Positions 38,875 through 48,284 of a stretch of 64,000 nucleotides of DNA are shown here, one piece after another. Position numbers and translations under genes: made by a program. The DNA lies in NCBI GenBank assembly GCA_013140705.1, contig JABFSH010000014.1:1-64000 (forward strand). The letters are read 5' to 3'. Every line of letters begins with the position of its first letter. Positions within the stretch are counted from its first letter, which is position 1. Under the pieces are notes generated by a model. It was not told the origin of the DNA. It searched no databases and saw only the letters and a program-made list of their open reading frames with translations. Source of the DNA: Methylococcaceae bacterium. Lineage in GTDB: Bacteria > Pseudomonadota > Gammaproteobacteria > Methylococcales > Methylomonadaceae.

Positions 38875-39069
38875 TGATTTTTTCAATTCAAGGATTTGAT
38901 GGCCGGTTTGCTCACTATAAACGCCTATGTCCAAATGAGCGGCAGGATCTGTAGCAATCATTTTTACAACTTCACCACTTGCTATTTCTGCTAGTGCTTT
39001 CTTTAAACGTAGCAACGGTAGCGGACACAACAAACCACTGGCATCGACTTCCAGGTTATATTCAATCAT
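38839..39069 (-). CDS. TusA-family sulfur-carrier protein
   Basis: 76 aa. DASGLLCPLPLLRLKKAL carries the CPxP motif whose Cys (residue 15) accepts persulfide sulfur; the rest forms the SirA/TusA two-layer fold. It may serve tRNA thiolation or another sulfur relay; cysG, of siroheme/sulfite metabolism, lies divergently 78 bp away. The 3' end overlaps the hydrolase gene by 36 bp in antiparallel, including a run of nine T on the + strand. Confidence 0.85.
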   Translation of the reverse strand: MIEYNLEVDASGLLCPLPLLRLKKALAEIASGEVVKMIATDPAAHLDIGVYSEQTGHQILELKKSSQMQIFYIKKK

Positions 39070-39147
39070 GGGTTGAGTTTAAGTATTCTTAACTAACTAC
39101 GAAGTGCTTATAATACCATCCTCTACCTCGTCGGCGAATACTGCACA

Positions 39148-40551
39148 ATGGACTATCTTCCCGTTTTTTTAAATCTTAAAGGACGCATGTGCCTGGTAGT
39201 AGGAGCCGGTGAAATTGCAGCCAGAAAAATTGAGCTGTTAGCAAGAGCTGGCGCCGATGTCACTGTCGTTGCAAAAGAAATGGGTGCTCAGGTCTCGGCT
39301 TTTCAGGCACTGTATAGACTTGAGATTCTACTAAAATCTTTCGAGCCATTGGATGTCATTGGTTTTACTTTAGTTGTCGCTGCGACCAATGACATCACAA
39401 CCAATCAAATGGTTGCCAAGGCAGCCGACGAACATCAAATTCCTGTCAATGTGGTTGATAGCCCTGAGTTATGCGGTTTTATTTTTCCGGCCATTATCGA
39501 TCGCTCACCTCTCATTGCAGCTGTTTCTTCGGGGGGGGCGGCACCGGTATTGGCTCGTTTACTGAGAGCAAAAATAGAAACAGTGATCGCACCGGGCTAT
39601 GGCAAACTGGCCCAATTAGCCGATAAATTTCGAAGTACTGTTAAACAACAGATTAAGGAGCCGGTTCAACGCAGAATTTTTTGGGAAAATTGCTTTCAGG
39701 GTTTAGTTGCCGAATTGGTTTTTTCAGGCCAGGAGCTAGAGGCGGAAAATCAACTGCAGAAAAATCTCGTTGATCACGTGGCCTCCTCCCCTGTTGGTGA
39801 AGTCTATTTGATTGGAGCGGGTCCCGGAGCGCCCGATTTGTTGACGTTTCGCGCGCTACGACTGATGCAACAAGCGGATGTCATTGTCTATGATCGGTTG
39901 GTTGCGCCGGAAATTATTGAATTGGCTCGCCGGGATTCAGAAAAAATTTATGTTGGTAAACAACGACAGAATCATGCTCTTCCCCAAGAATCGATTAATC
40001 AGTTACTAGCCAACATGGCCAAAGCCGGCAAACGCGTAGCCCGACTTAAAGGCGGTGATCCTTTCATATTCGGCCGTGGCGGCGAAGAAATCGAAACCCT
40101 GATGCAGCAAGGCATACATTTTCAGGTTGTACCCGGCATTACCGCCGCTTCAGGCTGTGCAACGTATGCAGGAATACCCTTAACGCATCGGGACTATGCC
40201 CAGTCCTGTACATTTGTCACCGGCCATCTCAAAGATGGTTCCATCAATTTAAACTGGACGCAACTGGCAGCACCCAATCAAACCATCGTCATTTACATGG
40301 GCCTGATCGGGCTCAGCACCATTTGCCAGTCATTAATTGAACATGGAAGCTCCGAAGATTTGCCTATTGCCCTGGTGCAACAAGGAACCACAACGCATCA
40401 AAAAATAGTCACGGGCACATTAAAAACCTTGCCGGCAAAAGTTGTCGATCAAAACATTAAAGCGCCTACATTAATCATCGTCGGCATGGTGGTTACTTTA
40501 CATGATCAATTAAATTGGTTTCAAGGCACTGATAGCAACAATATCTCGTGA
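39148..40551 (+). CDS. cysG: Siroheme synthase (trifunctional)
   Basis: 467 aa fusion that methylates uroporphyrinogen III, oxidises precorrin-2 and inserts iron to make siroheme. The N-terminal CysG-B part starts LPVFLNLKGRMCLVVGAGEI with an NAD-binding glycine motif and has the DSPELCGFIFPA block (~115). The C-terminal SUMT domain begins VYLIGAGPGAPDLLTFRALR (~220) and includes VYDRLV, RLKGGDPFIFGRGGEE and VVPGITAASGCA. Both halves look complete. Confidence 0.95.
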   Translation: MDYLPVFLNLKGRMCLVVGAGEIAARKIELLARAGADVTVVAKEMGAQVSAFQALYRLEILLKSFEPLDVIGFTLVVAATNDITTNQMVAKAADEHQIPVNVVDSPELCGFIFPAIIDRSPLIAAVSSGGAAPVLARLLRAKIETVIAPGYGKLAQLADKFRSTVKQQIKEPVQRRIFWENCFQGLVAELVFSGQELEAENQLQKNLVDHVASSPVGEVYLIGAGPGAPDLLTFRALRLMQQADVIVYDRLVAPEIIELARRDSEKIYVGKQRQNHALPQESINQLLANMAKAGKRVARLKGGDPFIFGRGGEEIETLMQQGIHFQVVPGITAASGCATYAGIPLTHRDYAQSCTFVTGHLKDGSINLNWTQLAAPNQTIVIYMGLIGLSTICQSLIEHGSSEDLPIALVQQGTTTHQKIVTGTLKTLPAKVVDQNIKAPTLIIVGMVVTLHDQLNWFQGTDSNNIS

Positions 40552-40979
40552 CAATCCTTAAATTCCATATCCAGGGCCGCTTTGGTCAAACTCGAGAATG
40601 GAAAATTTCGGACGGTCAACTTTTTAAGACCATAGAGGCTATAAGCGCATGAATTTATCAACGGCAAGATTCTCAGCAAGCGGCGAATACCTTATAATAA
40701 ACCAGGTTTACAGACGAATTGATCTTTGGAACATGATGTTTTGGTATCCCGCAGACTCAACCCTGTTATCGTTAGCCTTATTCGATGAAAAAAGTTGTTG
40801 GTGTAAGTGCTGATGATCTATTACAACGGTTAAAAATAACACGCTCAATTCAGCGATTATTCATGAGATTTATTGAAAATGGGCTCAAGCCATTTAAAAA
40901 ATAAAAAATAATTGTGTTTTGATGTTATTTTTTCTATCCTTTAGAGCTTTTAACCGTTAATTTAACTTTTTACCACCAA
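40552..40979. other. Gene-poor gap between cysG and cytochrome c
   Basis: Three short frames occur: a GTG frame overlapping the cysG stop (40548-40652, 34 codons), an ATG frame from 40649 (54 codons) and MKKVVGVSADDLLQRLKITR starting at 40784 (39 codons). None has a good ribosome site or a recognisable family. The stretch becomes very A/T-rich toward 40900-40960, where the cytochrome promoter should lie. Confidence 0.4.
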
Positions 40980-40998
40980 AAGGAACGCTGAGTTCCTT
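40980..40998 (+). promoter_or_regulatory. Leader stem-loop before the cytochrome c gene
   Basis: AAGGAAC at 40980-40986 and GTTCCTT at 40992-40998 form a perfect 7 bp stem with a 5-base loop, ending 27 bases ahead of the ATG and just upstream of the strong GAGAGAGG ribosome site. It may stabilise the mRNA; function inferred only from position. Confidence 0.35.
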
Positions 40999-41025
40999 AA
41001 CTTAACCACAAAGAGAGAGGTCAAC

Positions 41026-41364
41026 ATGAAAAAAACTTTAGGTACTTTAGCTGGTGTCGCATTAATTGCCTTAAGCAGTCAGGCATTTGCAGATGAATCC
41101 GCTGAGATTGGTAAAAAAATCTATGACCGTGCATTTGGTCGTGGTTGCGGTACTTGCCACGATATCGCTTCAAATCCACAATTAACGGCTAACATCCAAG
41201 CGGGTACCTTGGACAGAGCAAAATTTGAAGATGTCATCAAAAATGGCAAAAACGGCATGCCAAAAGCTATTGATGAGATTATGAAAAATGCGGCCGTCAA
41301 GAAAGCAGGCTATGGCGAAACCCAAGCACTTGATGCTCTGTGGGCTTATCTGAGCACTAAATAA
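41026..41364 (+). CDS. Periplasmic monohaem cytochrome c
   Basis: 112 aa. Signal peptide 1-22 (GTLAGVALIALSSQAFA). Haem is attached at CGTCH (residues 41-45); the likely axial Met is M78 in KNGKNGMPKAID. Size and motif spacing fit class I c5/c555-like electron carriers that pass electrons to oxidases. A near-ideal GAGAGAGG ribosome site and its own terminator point to high, independent expression. Confidence 0.9.
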   Translation: MKKTLGTLAGVALIALSSQAFADESAEIGKKIYDRAFGRGCGTCHDIASNPQLTANIQAGTLDRAKFEDVIKNGKNGMPKAIDEIMKNAAVKKAGYGETQALDALWAYLSTK

Positions 41365-41386
41365 GTTTAATCCTTTCAGGTTAAAC

Positions 41387-41427
41387 AAAAAAACCGCCTT
41401 TGTCTGAGGACAAGGCGGTTTTTTTAT
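41387..41427 (+). terminator. Rho-independent terminator of the cytochrome c gene
   Basis: AAAAACCGCCTTTGTC pairs with GACAAGGCGGTTTTT (one bulged T) around a short loop and is followed by a T-run. It is 23 bp past the stop; the A-run on the left makes it usable from both strands. This is the clearest terminator in the window. Confidence 0.9.
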
Positions 41428-41603
41428 GTCCGGGAAACATTAAAAAACTATCCGATCTGCTTTATTAAAAGGCTCGTCATGATTAGATAAGCTACTGATT
41501 TTATATTTATTAGTGCACGCTTTAACTGCGTTCGGGAGAGCTTTGCCGGGAAATTTTTAGAAATTCGATTCCCTTTGCAGAGGCTATATTTGCTCTAAGT
41601 ATA

Positions 41604-42203
41604 CTAATTCTTTCCTAAATAACTGGTTTTCACTTGTTTATGCGGTAAAAGATTGCTGTTTTTTATCCATATTCCGGCAGCAGCAGCCAACATTAGTCCG
41701 CAAGACCCCAAGGTAAGGTAAATTAAGGTTTTCAATTTACTGACTTCATGCACCAATTGCTCGTTAGTAATCACTGCCTGATCTTTCTTAGGTGCTTCTG
41801 CATAGACTCGTAAAACTTTAATATCGTTTTTTAGATCCTCAATCGTTCCTAAAGCGTTAGCAACGGAGCCTATCTGAATACTCTCTTCCAGCGCCCTTAA
41901 TTTACTTTCCATTGAACCGCTCACTAAACCAACCAGTTGCCCCTTCAGCGTGTTCACTTCGGCAGACAACACAGGGTTCATTTCAACAGAGTTCGGATCG
42001 TTTGCCGTAACATTTTTATAATCATTAACAAAAACATGGGAAGGGAGTGATGAGAAGCCAAGAATGACTATAACCACCATCAAGGAGAACACAATAGTGA
42101 GTAACAGCCTGTTAATTTTCATTAATCCTTGATTCACGGAAATTCTTTGCAGATCAGCGCGAACTTTAATAATCTCTGAATTTATTTTTTCTCTATCACT
42201 CAT
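41604..42203 (-). CDS. Membrane protein with two helices and a periplasmic coiled coil, unknown
   Basis: 199 aa. Hydrophobic helices at ~32-51 (LLLTIVFSLMVVIVILGF) and ~162-180 (IYLTLGSCGLMLAAAAGIWI) bracket a helical, coiled-coil-like segment (LSAEVNTLKGQLVGLVSGSM, LRALEESIQIGSVANALGTI). Both ends are probably cytoplasmic. I recognise no family. It is co-directional with argG, which is upstream at 140 bp, but looks separately transcribed. Confidence 0.6.
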   Translation of the reverse strand: MSDREKINSEIIKVRADLQRISVNQGLMKINRLLLTIVFSLMVVIVILGFSSLPSHVFVNDYKNVTANDPNSVEMNPVLSAEVNTLKGQLVGLVSGSMESKLRALEESIQIGSVANALGTIEDLKNDIKVLRVYAEAPKKDQAVITNEQLVHEVSKLKTLIYLTLGSCGLMLAAAAGIWIKNSNLLPHKQVKTSYLGKN

Positions 42204-42343
42204 TATATTCTTCCCCTTAAGCCAGACGCCTGGCCCGCTGGTTCTGGATTAACCCATTTATTTTTATTGTAGAATGACATGCTCAAAGATTGAGACATAA
42301 TTTTTGATTATACAAGGATAATAAAATTTGTCCTGTGTTTTTA

Positions 42344-43567
42344 TTAACGGTTTTGCTTTAGTTGCTTGGACGCCGCGATTCTCATTCGAAGCGCATTAAG
42401 TTTAATAAAGCCCTCTGCGTCTTTTTGATTATAAGCGCCCTGATCTTCTTCAAACGTAGCAATGCTTTCGTCAAACAGGCTATCCGTATCCGAGGCGCGT
42501 CCAACGACGATGACATTGCCTTTATAGAGTTTTAATCTGACTTTGCCGTTTACATTAAGTTGCGATGTATCGATCATGGTTTGTAACATATGGCGCTCGG
42601 GACTCCACCAGTATCCGTTATAAATAAGTGACGCATATCGCGGCATTAGCTCGTCTTTTAAGTGCGCCACTTCCCTATCCAGGGTTAACGATTCAATTGC
42701 ACGATGCGCCTTTAGCATCACGGTTCCCGCCGGAGTTTCATAACAACCACGCGATTTCATGCCAACATAACGGTTTTCGACGATATCTAAGCGACCAATA
42801 CCATTGTCTCCGGCAATTTTGTTTAATTTTTCCATGATTTGTGCGGGGGTGTACGCAACGCCATCGATTGCTACGATATCACCCTGACGGTAGGTCAGCT
42901 CGATATAGGTTGGTTGATCTGGCGCAATCTCTGGAGACACTGTCCAACGCCACATATCTTCCTCAGGTTCGGCCCAAGGATCTTCCAAAATACGGCCTTC
43001 GTATGAAATATGCAACAAGTTGGCATCCATTGAATAAGGTGACGCCTTGCCCTTTTTCATCTCGACTGGGATATTATGTTTTTCGGCATAAGCCAGTAAT
43101 GTTTGTCGAGAGGTTAAGTCCCATTCACGCCAAGGTGCAATAATATGAATATCGGGTCTTAGTGCATAGGCACCCAGTTCGAAGCGTACCTGGTCATTGC
43201 CCTTACCGGTTGCTCCGTGAGAAATAGCGGGGGCATTGGTTACGTTGGCAATCTCAATCAAGCGCTTTGCTATTAATGGACGGGCTATCGAGGTACCCAG
43301 CAAATACTCGCCTTCGTAAATGGCATTGGCACGAAACATCGGGAAAACAAAATCGCGAGCGAATTCTTCCCGTAAATCGTCAATATAAATTTCTTTGATG
43401 CCTAAAGCTGCAGCCTTGGCTCGAGCCGGCTCAACTTCTTCCCCCTGCCCTAAATCGGCCGTGAAAGTAACCACTTCACAATCGTACACATCCTGTAACC
43501 ATTTAAGAATGACGGAGGTATCCAATCCACCCGAATAAGCCAAAACAACTTTTTTGATTTCCGACAT
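42344..43567 (-). CDS. argG: Argininosuccinate synthase
   Basis: ArgG condenses citrulline and aspartate with ATP in arginine synthesis. The 407 aa protein has the pyrophosphatase loop [18 protein letters not shown] at residues 7-24, [16 protein letters not shown] (~115-130) and [16 protein letters not shown] (~180). All nucleotide and substrate motifs are present. A minus-strand TATAAT at 43612-43617 is about 45 bp upstream of the ATG and is the best -10 candidate; no good -35 accompanies it. Confidence 0.97.
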   Translation of the reverse strand: MSEIKKVVLAYSGGLDTSVILKWLQDVYDCEVVTFTADLGQGEEVEPARAKAAALGIKEIYIDDLREEFARDFVFPMFRANAIYEGEYLLGTSIARPLIAKRLIEIANVTNAPAISHGATGKGNDQVRFELGAYALRPDIHIIAPWREWDLTSRQTLLAYAEKHNIPVEMKKGKASPYSMDANLLHISYEGRILEDPWAEPEEDMWRWTVSPEIAPDQPTYIELTYRQGDIVAIDGVAYTPAQIMEKLNKIAGDNGIGRLDIVENRYVGMKSRGCYETPAGTVMLKAHRAIESLTLDREVAHLKDELMPRYASLIYNGYWWSPERHMLQTMIDTSQLNVNGKVRLKLYKGNVIVVGRASDTDSLFDESIATFEEDQGAYNQKDAEGFIKLNALRMRIAASKQLKQNR

Positions 43568-43799
43568 AATACTTGTGTACCTAAAAATAAAAATAGGTCA
43601 AATTATACCGGAAAATTAAATTAAGGTCCGAAACCTGAAACGCAAATGTTATAATGCCCATCATTCTTAATAACCACTAATTTTTGATGGTAATCTGTTC
43701 GTTGTGTTGGCCAGTTTCCAGACAAGATCATATATGTTTTGCTTGTGAATTCCAAAGATTGAACAGATGATTGTGCAACAACCCTACTGCCATTAATTT

Positions 43800-43976
43800 A
43801 TGTTGTTACATCAAGCCGAGGTAAACCAAATCTGTAATACGATTGTGAGTGAAGCTGAAGTAAAGCCTGAATTACAGTCGAACAAACTTGCGGCGCAAAA
43901 TGAACTGGGGGGGGATGGTCCTGATCCAACGCGTTATGGTAATTGGGAAAGAAATGGCCACTGTATCGATTTTTAA
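43800..43976 (+). CDS. SDHAF4-like succinate dehydrogenase assembly factor (DUF1674)
   Basis: A 58-codon gene. The C-terminus NELGGDGPDPTRYGNWERNG then HCIDF is the DUF1674/SDHAF4 signature (GG..GPEPTRYGDWE.KG...DF), which in mitochondria binds flavinylated SdhA and helps it join SdhB. The N-terminal 30 residues are a poorly conserved leader. It is 123 bp upstream of sdhC and co-directional, strongly supporting the assignment. The ribosome site before ATG 43800 is weak; a later start would still keep the signature. No other gene is seen in 43568-44099. Confidence 0.75.
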   Translation: MLLHQAEVNQICNTIVSEAEVKPELQSNKLAAQNELGGDGPDPTRYGNWERNGHCIDF

Positions 43977-44099
43977 CGGAATTAATCTTAATGTATTTTA
44001 AGACTTCACCCATTCAATATCGCCGTTGCCGAAAATTTATTAGCAAGTGAACCGCAGACAAACAGTTTATGAAACACATTAGATCACCTGGATACCTAT

Positions 44100-44480
44100 A
44101 TGGCACATAAAAATGACCGACCGACCTCCCCGCATCTACAAATTTATAAATTGCCCCCGACAGGGATTATCTCGATTTCTCATCGGATCACAGGGGTTTT
44201 ATTGTCGTTTGGTTTAATCTTCTTCGTTGGTCTACTTCTATCTGTTGCCGGCGGCCCAGATAGTTTTGAGACTATGCAAAATTTGATGCGTATCAGTTTA
44301 CTGCAATTGATTTACTGGGGTTTCATTTATGCACTTTTTTTTCATTTATGTCATGGCATTCGTCATTTGATATGGGATGCCGGCCAGAGCTTTGATCGTG
44401 AAACGATGAATCGTTTTGTCATGGTTGAATTGGCGGCATCGATATTACTGACCTTAGTGGTTTTTGTATTTCTTTCGTAA
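44100..44480 (+). CDS. sdhC: Succinate dehydrogenase cytochrome b556 subunit
   Basis: 126 aa membrane anchor with three helices. SPHLQIYKLPPTGIISISHR and ITGVLLSFG form the quinone-site region with its Ser and Arg; the haem-ligand His lies in LCHGIRHLIWDAG (~84-96). First of the sdhCDAB-E operon, 9 bp before sdhD. Confidence 0.95.
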   Translation: MAHKNDRPTSPHLQIYKLPPTGIISISHRITGVLLSFGLIFFVGLLLSVAGGPDSFETMQNLMRISLLQLIYWGFIYALFFHLCHGIRHLIWDAGQSFDRETMNRFVMVELAASILLTLVVFVFLS

Positions 44481-44489
44481 GGATGGCTT

Positions 44490-44870
44490 ATGCATTACAG
44501 ATCAGCTTTAGCCAGGGTTCACGGCCTTGGTTCTGCAAAAAGCGGTACCAGTCATTGGTGGATGCAGCGGGTTACTGCAGTAGCACTCATACCGTTATCA
44601 TTTATCATCATCCATTTTATCAATACGTGTTTTGAGACAAATTTCCAGCAAATATCGGAATGGTTTGCCTCGCCTTTAAACAGTGCCAGCATGATTGCCT
44701 GGATAATTGCAGTTTTTTATCATTCCGCATTAGGACTACAGGTTGTCATTGAAGATTATGTTGCTCACGAAGGTAGCAAAATTATTCTCATCTGGTCTTG
44801 CAATCTATTTTTTTCATTTTTAGCATTACTGGCCTCGGTCGCTGTTTTTCGCATCATATTGATAGGGTGA
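44490..44870 (+). CDS. sdhD: Succinate dehydrogenase membrane anchor subunit
   Basis: 126 aa, three membrane helices. HHWWMQRVTAVALIPL-like SHWWMQRVTAVALIPL is the N-terminal motif, and FYHSALGLQVVIEDYVAHEG contains the haem-ligand His and the quinone-site Asp-Tyr. It completes the anchor with SdhC and lies 3 bp before sdhA. Confidence 0.93.
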   Translation: MHYRSALARVHGLGSAKSGTSHWWMQRVTAVALIPLSFIIIHFINTCFETNFQQISEWFASPLNSASMIAWIIAVFYHSALGLQVVIEDYVAHEGSKIILIWSCNLFFSFLALLASVAVFRIILIG

Positions 44871-44873
44871 TAC

Positions 44874-46658
44874 ATGATTTCGGATTATAAAATAATTCAT
44901 CACAGTTATGATGTCGTCGTCGTCGGTGCCGGCGGCGCGGGGCTTAGAGCTACTTTTGGAATGGCTGAAAAAGGCTTGAAGACGGCCTGCATTACTAAAG
45001 TATTTCCCACCCGCAGCCATACCGTTGCTGCACAAGGCGGTATTAGCGCCGCGTTAGGCAATATGGGTGAAGATGACTGGCGTTTTCACATGTACGATAC
45101 TGTCAAAGGCTCGGACTGGCTGGGCGACCAGGACGCCATTGAATACATGTGCCGTGAAGCCATGGCTGCGGTTATCGAGCTGGAACATTACGGCGTGCCT
45201 TTTTCCAGAACCGCCGACGGAAAAATTTATCAACGTGCGTTTGGCGGCATGACCACACATTACGGCAAAGGTCAGGCGCAACGTACTTGTGCAGCGGCCG
45301 ATAAAACCGGTCATGCCATTTTGCACACCCTGTATCAACAGGCGTTAAAGCATAATGCCGAATTCTTTGTTGAATACATCGTTCTCGACTTGATTATGGA
45401 AGGCGATGAATGTCGTGGCGTCCTGGCCTGGTGTCTTGATGATGGCTCGCTGCATTTATTCAAAGCGCATGTCACCGTTCTGGCAACGGGTGGTTATGGG
45501 CGCACCTATTTTTCCTGTACTTCGGCACATACGGTAACCGGTGACGGCAATGCGATGGTGTTACGCGCGGGTTTGCCGTTACAGGATATGGAATTTATCC
45601 AATTTCACCCGACCGGTATTTATGGCTCCGGTTGTTTGATCACCGAAGGCGTCAGAGGTGAAGGCGGTTATCTGACCAACTCGGAAGGCGAACGTTTCAT
45701 GGAACGCTATGCGCCATCCGCTAAAGATTTGGCTTCGCGCGACGTAGTCAGTCGCGCCATGACCATTGAGATTCAGGAAGGTAGAGGTGTGGGTAAACTC
45801 AAAGATCATATTTATTTGCACATTGAACACCTGGACCCTGCAATAATTCACGAACGCTTGCCTGGCATTGCCGAAACCTCGAAAATTTTTGCCGGCGTCG
45901 ATGTTACCAAACACCCCATCCCCGTTTTACCTACCGTACATTACAACATGGGCGGCATTCCCACCAACTATAAAGCGGAAGTGGTAACTCTGGATGGTGA
46001 CAATCCCGATAAAGTCGTGCAGGGCCTGATGGCAATCGGCGAAGCCGCGTGCGTTTCTGTCCACGGCGCGAATAGACTGGGTTCAAACTCGTTACTGGAT
46101 TTAGTCGTTTTCGGTCGATCAGCAGCCATACGTTGCGCAGAACTCATCAAACCCGGCACTGCCCAAAAACCACTGACCAAGACCGCCTGCGATAAGGCTC
46201 TCGCCCGTTTTGATAGGATACGTAATGCCACAGGCAGCCGCACTACTTCGGATATACGACTGGATATGCAAAAAATCATGCAATCCAAAGCCGCCGTATT
46301 CAGAACTCAATCGACGCTGGATGAAGGCATAGCCGCCATGGCAGAAATTAAACAATCGTTTGTCAATGTCGGTATCAAAGATAAATCCTTGATCTGGAAT
46401 ACCGATCTGGTTGAAACCCTGGAACTGGATAACCTGCTTTGTCAAGCCAGCGTTGCGATCAATGCTGCCGGTAATCGACACGAAAGCCGTGGCGGACATG
46501 CGAGGGAAGATTACCCAAACCGTGATGATGCCAACTGGATGAAACATACCTTGACATGGTTGGTTGACGATAAAATAAAAATCGATTATCGCCCTGTGCA
46601 TTTATATACCTTAACCGACGAAGTTGACGTTATTCCACCCAAAGAGAGGGTTTACTAA
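44874..46658 (+). CDS. sdhA: Succinate dehydrogenase flavoprotein subunit
   Basis: 594 aa. The FAD-binding N-terminus reads [37 protein letters not shown] carries the His that bonds FAD covalently. Catalytic residues appear in [20 protein letters not shown], and the capping-domain and C-terminal ENRHESRGAHAREDYP-type region is present as [18 protein letters not shown]. Full length. The TAA overlaps the sdhB ATG by one base. Confidence 0.97.
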   Translation: MISDYKIIHHSYDVVVVGAGGAGLRATFGMAEKGLKTACITKVFPTRSHTVAAQGGISAALGNMGEDDWRFHMYDTVKGSDWLGDQDAIEYMCREAMAAVIELEHYGVPFSRTADGKIYQRAFGGMTTHYGKGQAQRTCAAADKTGHAILHTLYQQALKHNAEFFVEYIVLDLIMEGDECRGVLAWCLDDGSLHLFKAHVTVLATGGYGRTYFSCTSAHTVTGDGNAMVLRAGLPLQDMEFIQFHPTGIYGSGCLITEGVRGEGGYLTNSEGERFMERYAPSAKDLASRDVVSRAMTIEIQEGRGVGKLKDHIYLHIEHLDPAIIHERLPGIAETSKIFAGVDVTKHPIPVLPTVHYNMGGIPTNYKAEVVTLDGDNPDKVVQGLMAIGEAACVSVHGANRLGSNSLLDLVVFGRSAAIRCAELIKPGTAQKPLTKTACDKALARFDRIRNATGSRTTSDIRLDMQKIMQSKAAVFRTQSTLDEGIAAMAEIKQSFVNVGIKDKSLIWNTDLVETLELDNLLCQASVAINAAGNRHESRGGHAREDYPNRDDANWMKHTLTWLVDDKIKIDYRPVHLYTLTDEVDVIPPKERVY

Positions 46659-47443
46659 TGGCTGAGTTCACCTTGCCCAAAAACTCGGTATTGACCGAAG
46701 GCAAAACCTTTAAAGCATCTGCAGGTGCAACCCATGTCCGCCGCTTTGAAGTCTACCGCTGGGATCCGGATACCGACGAAAATCCGCGCATCGATAGTTA
46801 TGAGCTGGATATGGATAGTTGCGGCCCTATGGTGCTGGATGCGATCCTGAAAATTAAAAATGAAATCGACAGTACGTTAACTTTCAGACGCTCGTGCCGA
46901 GAGGGTGTCTGCGGCTCGTGCGCGATGACCATCAATGGTAAAAATACCCTGGCTTGTACCAAAGCCATCGATTCTTATCCCGATACCATCAAAATTTTCC
47001 CGTTACCGCATATGCAGGTTATTAAGGATTTGGTTCCGGATATGACCCATTTTTATGCCCAGTACGCCTCCATAAAGCCCTGGATAGAAACTCAAACTCC
47101 GGCACCGGCCGATTCTGAACGCCTACAAAGCAAAGAAGACCGCGAAAAACTGGATGGTTTATATGACTGCGTGCTGTGCGCCTGTTGTTCTACCAGCTGC
47201 CCGAGTTACTGGTGGAACAGTGAACGCTATTTAGGGCCGGCGGTGTTATTACAAGCCTATCGCTGGCTGGTTGATAGCCGTGACGAAAACACCGGCGCAC
47301 GTCTCGATGACCTGGAAGATCCATTTAAACTGTATCGCTGCCATACCATTATGAACTGCACTGACACCTGTCCCAAAGGTTTGAATCCCGCAAAAGCCAT
47401 CGCTGAAACCAAAAAACTGTTATTGCAAAGACAGCAAGGATAA
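46658..47443 (+). CDS. sdhB: Succinate dehydrogenase iron-sulfur subunit
   Basis: 261 aa. The [2Fe-2S] ligands are in [12 protein letters not shown] (~80) and the following Cys of TLACTK; the [4Fe-4S] and [3Fe-4S] ligands are in [15 protein letters not shown] and [17 protein letters not shown]. The protein couples SdhA to the quinone site. Overlaps both neighbours by one base, so the operon is tightly coupled. Confidence 0.97.
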   Translation: MAEFTLPKNSVLTEGKTFKASAGATHVRRFEVYRWDPDTDENPRIDSYELDMDSCGPMVLDAILKIKNEIDSTLTFRRSCREGVCGSCAMTINGKNTLACTKAIDSYPDTIKIFPLPHMQVIKDLVPDMTHFYAQYASIKPWIETQTPAPADSERLQSKEDREKLDGLYDCVLCACCSTSCPSYWWNSERYLGPAVLLQAYRWLVDSRDENTGARLDDLEDPFKLYRCHTIMNCTDTCPKGLNPAKAIAETKKLLLQRQQG

Positions 47444-47637
47444 TGGTTGAATCCGGCAAATTAAAATGGCGTTGCCGACGCGGAGTTTTAGAATTGGATA
47501 TCGTGCTAGAGCGTTACCTGACTACTGACTATTTGACTGCCACAGACCAGGAGCGCGCAAGTTTTATCGATTTACTCGACCTTGAAGATAATGAGTTGCT
47601 GGAAGTCATGTTAGAAAAAATGAATTCCAAGTCTTGA
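47443..47637 (+). CDS. sdhE: FAD assembly factor SdhE
   Basis: 64 aa, shorter than the usual ~85 aa. WRCRRGVLELDIVLERYL carries the RGxxE motif that helps attach FAD to SdhA. Its position directly after sdhB, overlapping by one base, supports the call. Like SDHAF4 at the other end of the operon, it acts on SdhA maturation. Confidence 0.9.
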   Translation: MVESGKLKWRCRRGVLELDIVLERYLTTDYLTATDQERASFIDLLDLEDNELLEVMLEKMNSKS

Positions 47638-47653
47638 AGATACTTTATATAAG

Positions 47654-47670
47654 CACATAGTGCCTATGTG
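47654..47670. terminator. Small hairpin between convergent sdhE and the kinase gene
   Basis: CACATAG and CTATGTG form a 7 bp perfect stem with a 3-base loop, midway between two convergent genes 62 bp apart. No T-run follows, so terminator function is tentative. Confidence 0.3.
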
Positions 47671-47699
47671 TTGCCGGATTTTGGATATTCTGGGTTTAA

Positions 47700-48272
47700 T
47701 CAGTCAGACTTTTGTGCTGCAGTACTGATTATCAACCACTTCTTAAAATGGGTTACTATTTGTTTAGCAACGTCTTCCGGTGCCTCAAAAGACGTATCTA
47801 TCACCAAATCATAGTTTTTATGATCTCTAAATTTAACGGAATAAAGATCTAAAAATCGATTATCTTCGAATTCCTGGCGCTTTAAATTGTTTTCCAATGT
47901 GGCGGCTAGTGATGGATTATTTTCATCTTTTCGAGAAGCATTAAAAACCCGCTCAGCACCAATTTTTGCATTCACGGATAAAAAAACTTTAAAAGCGCTT
48001 GGAATAAAATGCCAGGCTAAGCGGGAATCAATAATTAGTTCATTGCTGGTTTTTCCAATCTCGATAACATAAGAGTCAATTTCATCATCAATACTTCTGT
48101 CCGTTTGTGATATTTTATTGAGCTCCAAGGTCGTTACACCACGTCTTTCTGCGATAGTTCGTTGTATTTTTCCTGTGCTGATAACGTCAAAGGCAGTCAA
48201 TTCTTTTAATGCAGCTGCTACTGATGACTTGCCACTGCCAATGTCGCCGGACATTGCAATAATTTTTTTCAT
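47700..48272 (-). CDS. Cytidylate-kinase-like P-loop kinase
   Basis: 190 aa. The P-loop is SGDIGSGKSSVAAAL (residues 8-22). FDVISTGKIQRTIAERRG, IDDEIDSYVIEIGK and LIIDSRLAWHFIPSAFKVFL fit the cytidylate_kin2 / dCMP-kinase-like family rather than essential Cmk (~225 aa). The substrate is not certain. It lies 12 bp downstream of the HAD gene and is probably cotranscribed with it. Confidence 0.75.
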   Translation of the reverse strand: MKKIIAMSGDIGSGKSSVAAALKELTAFDVISTGKIQRTIAERRGVTTLELNKISQTDRSIDDEIDSYVIEIGKTSNELIIDSRLAWHFIPSAFKVFLSVNAKIGAERVFNASRKDENNPSLAATLENNLKRQEFEDNRFLDLYSVKFRDHKNYDLVIDTSFEAPEDVAKQIVTHFKKWLIISTAAQKSD

Positions 48273-48284
48273 GCTGTTTCCTGT

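Noticed and set aside
40548-40652. 34-codon GTG frame overlapping the cysG stop
   Set aside because: The GTGA overlap looks like coupling, but the peptide matches no family and there is no further support.
43798-44013. 71-codon minus-strand frame
   Set aside because: The plus strand of the same stretch encodes the DUF1674 signature, so this is the antisense shadow.
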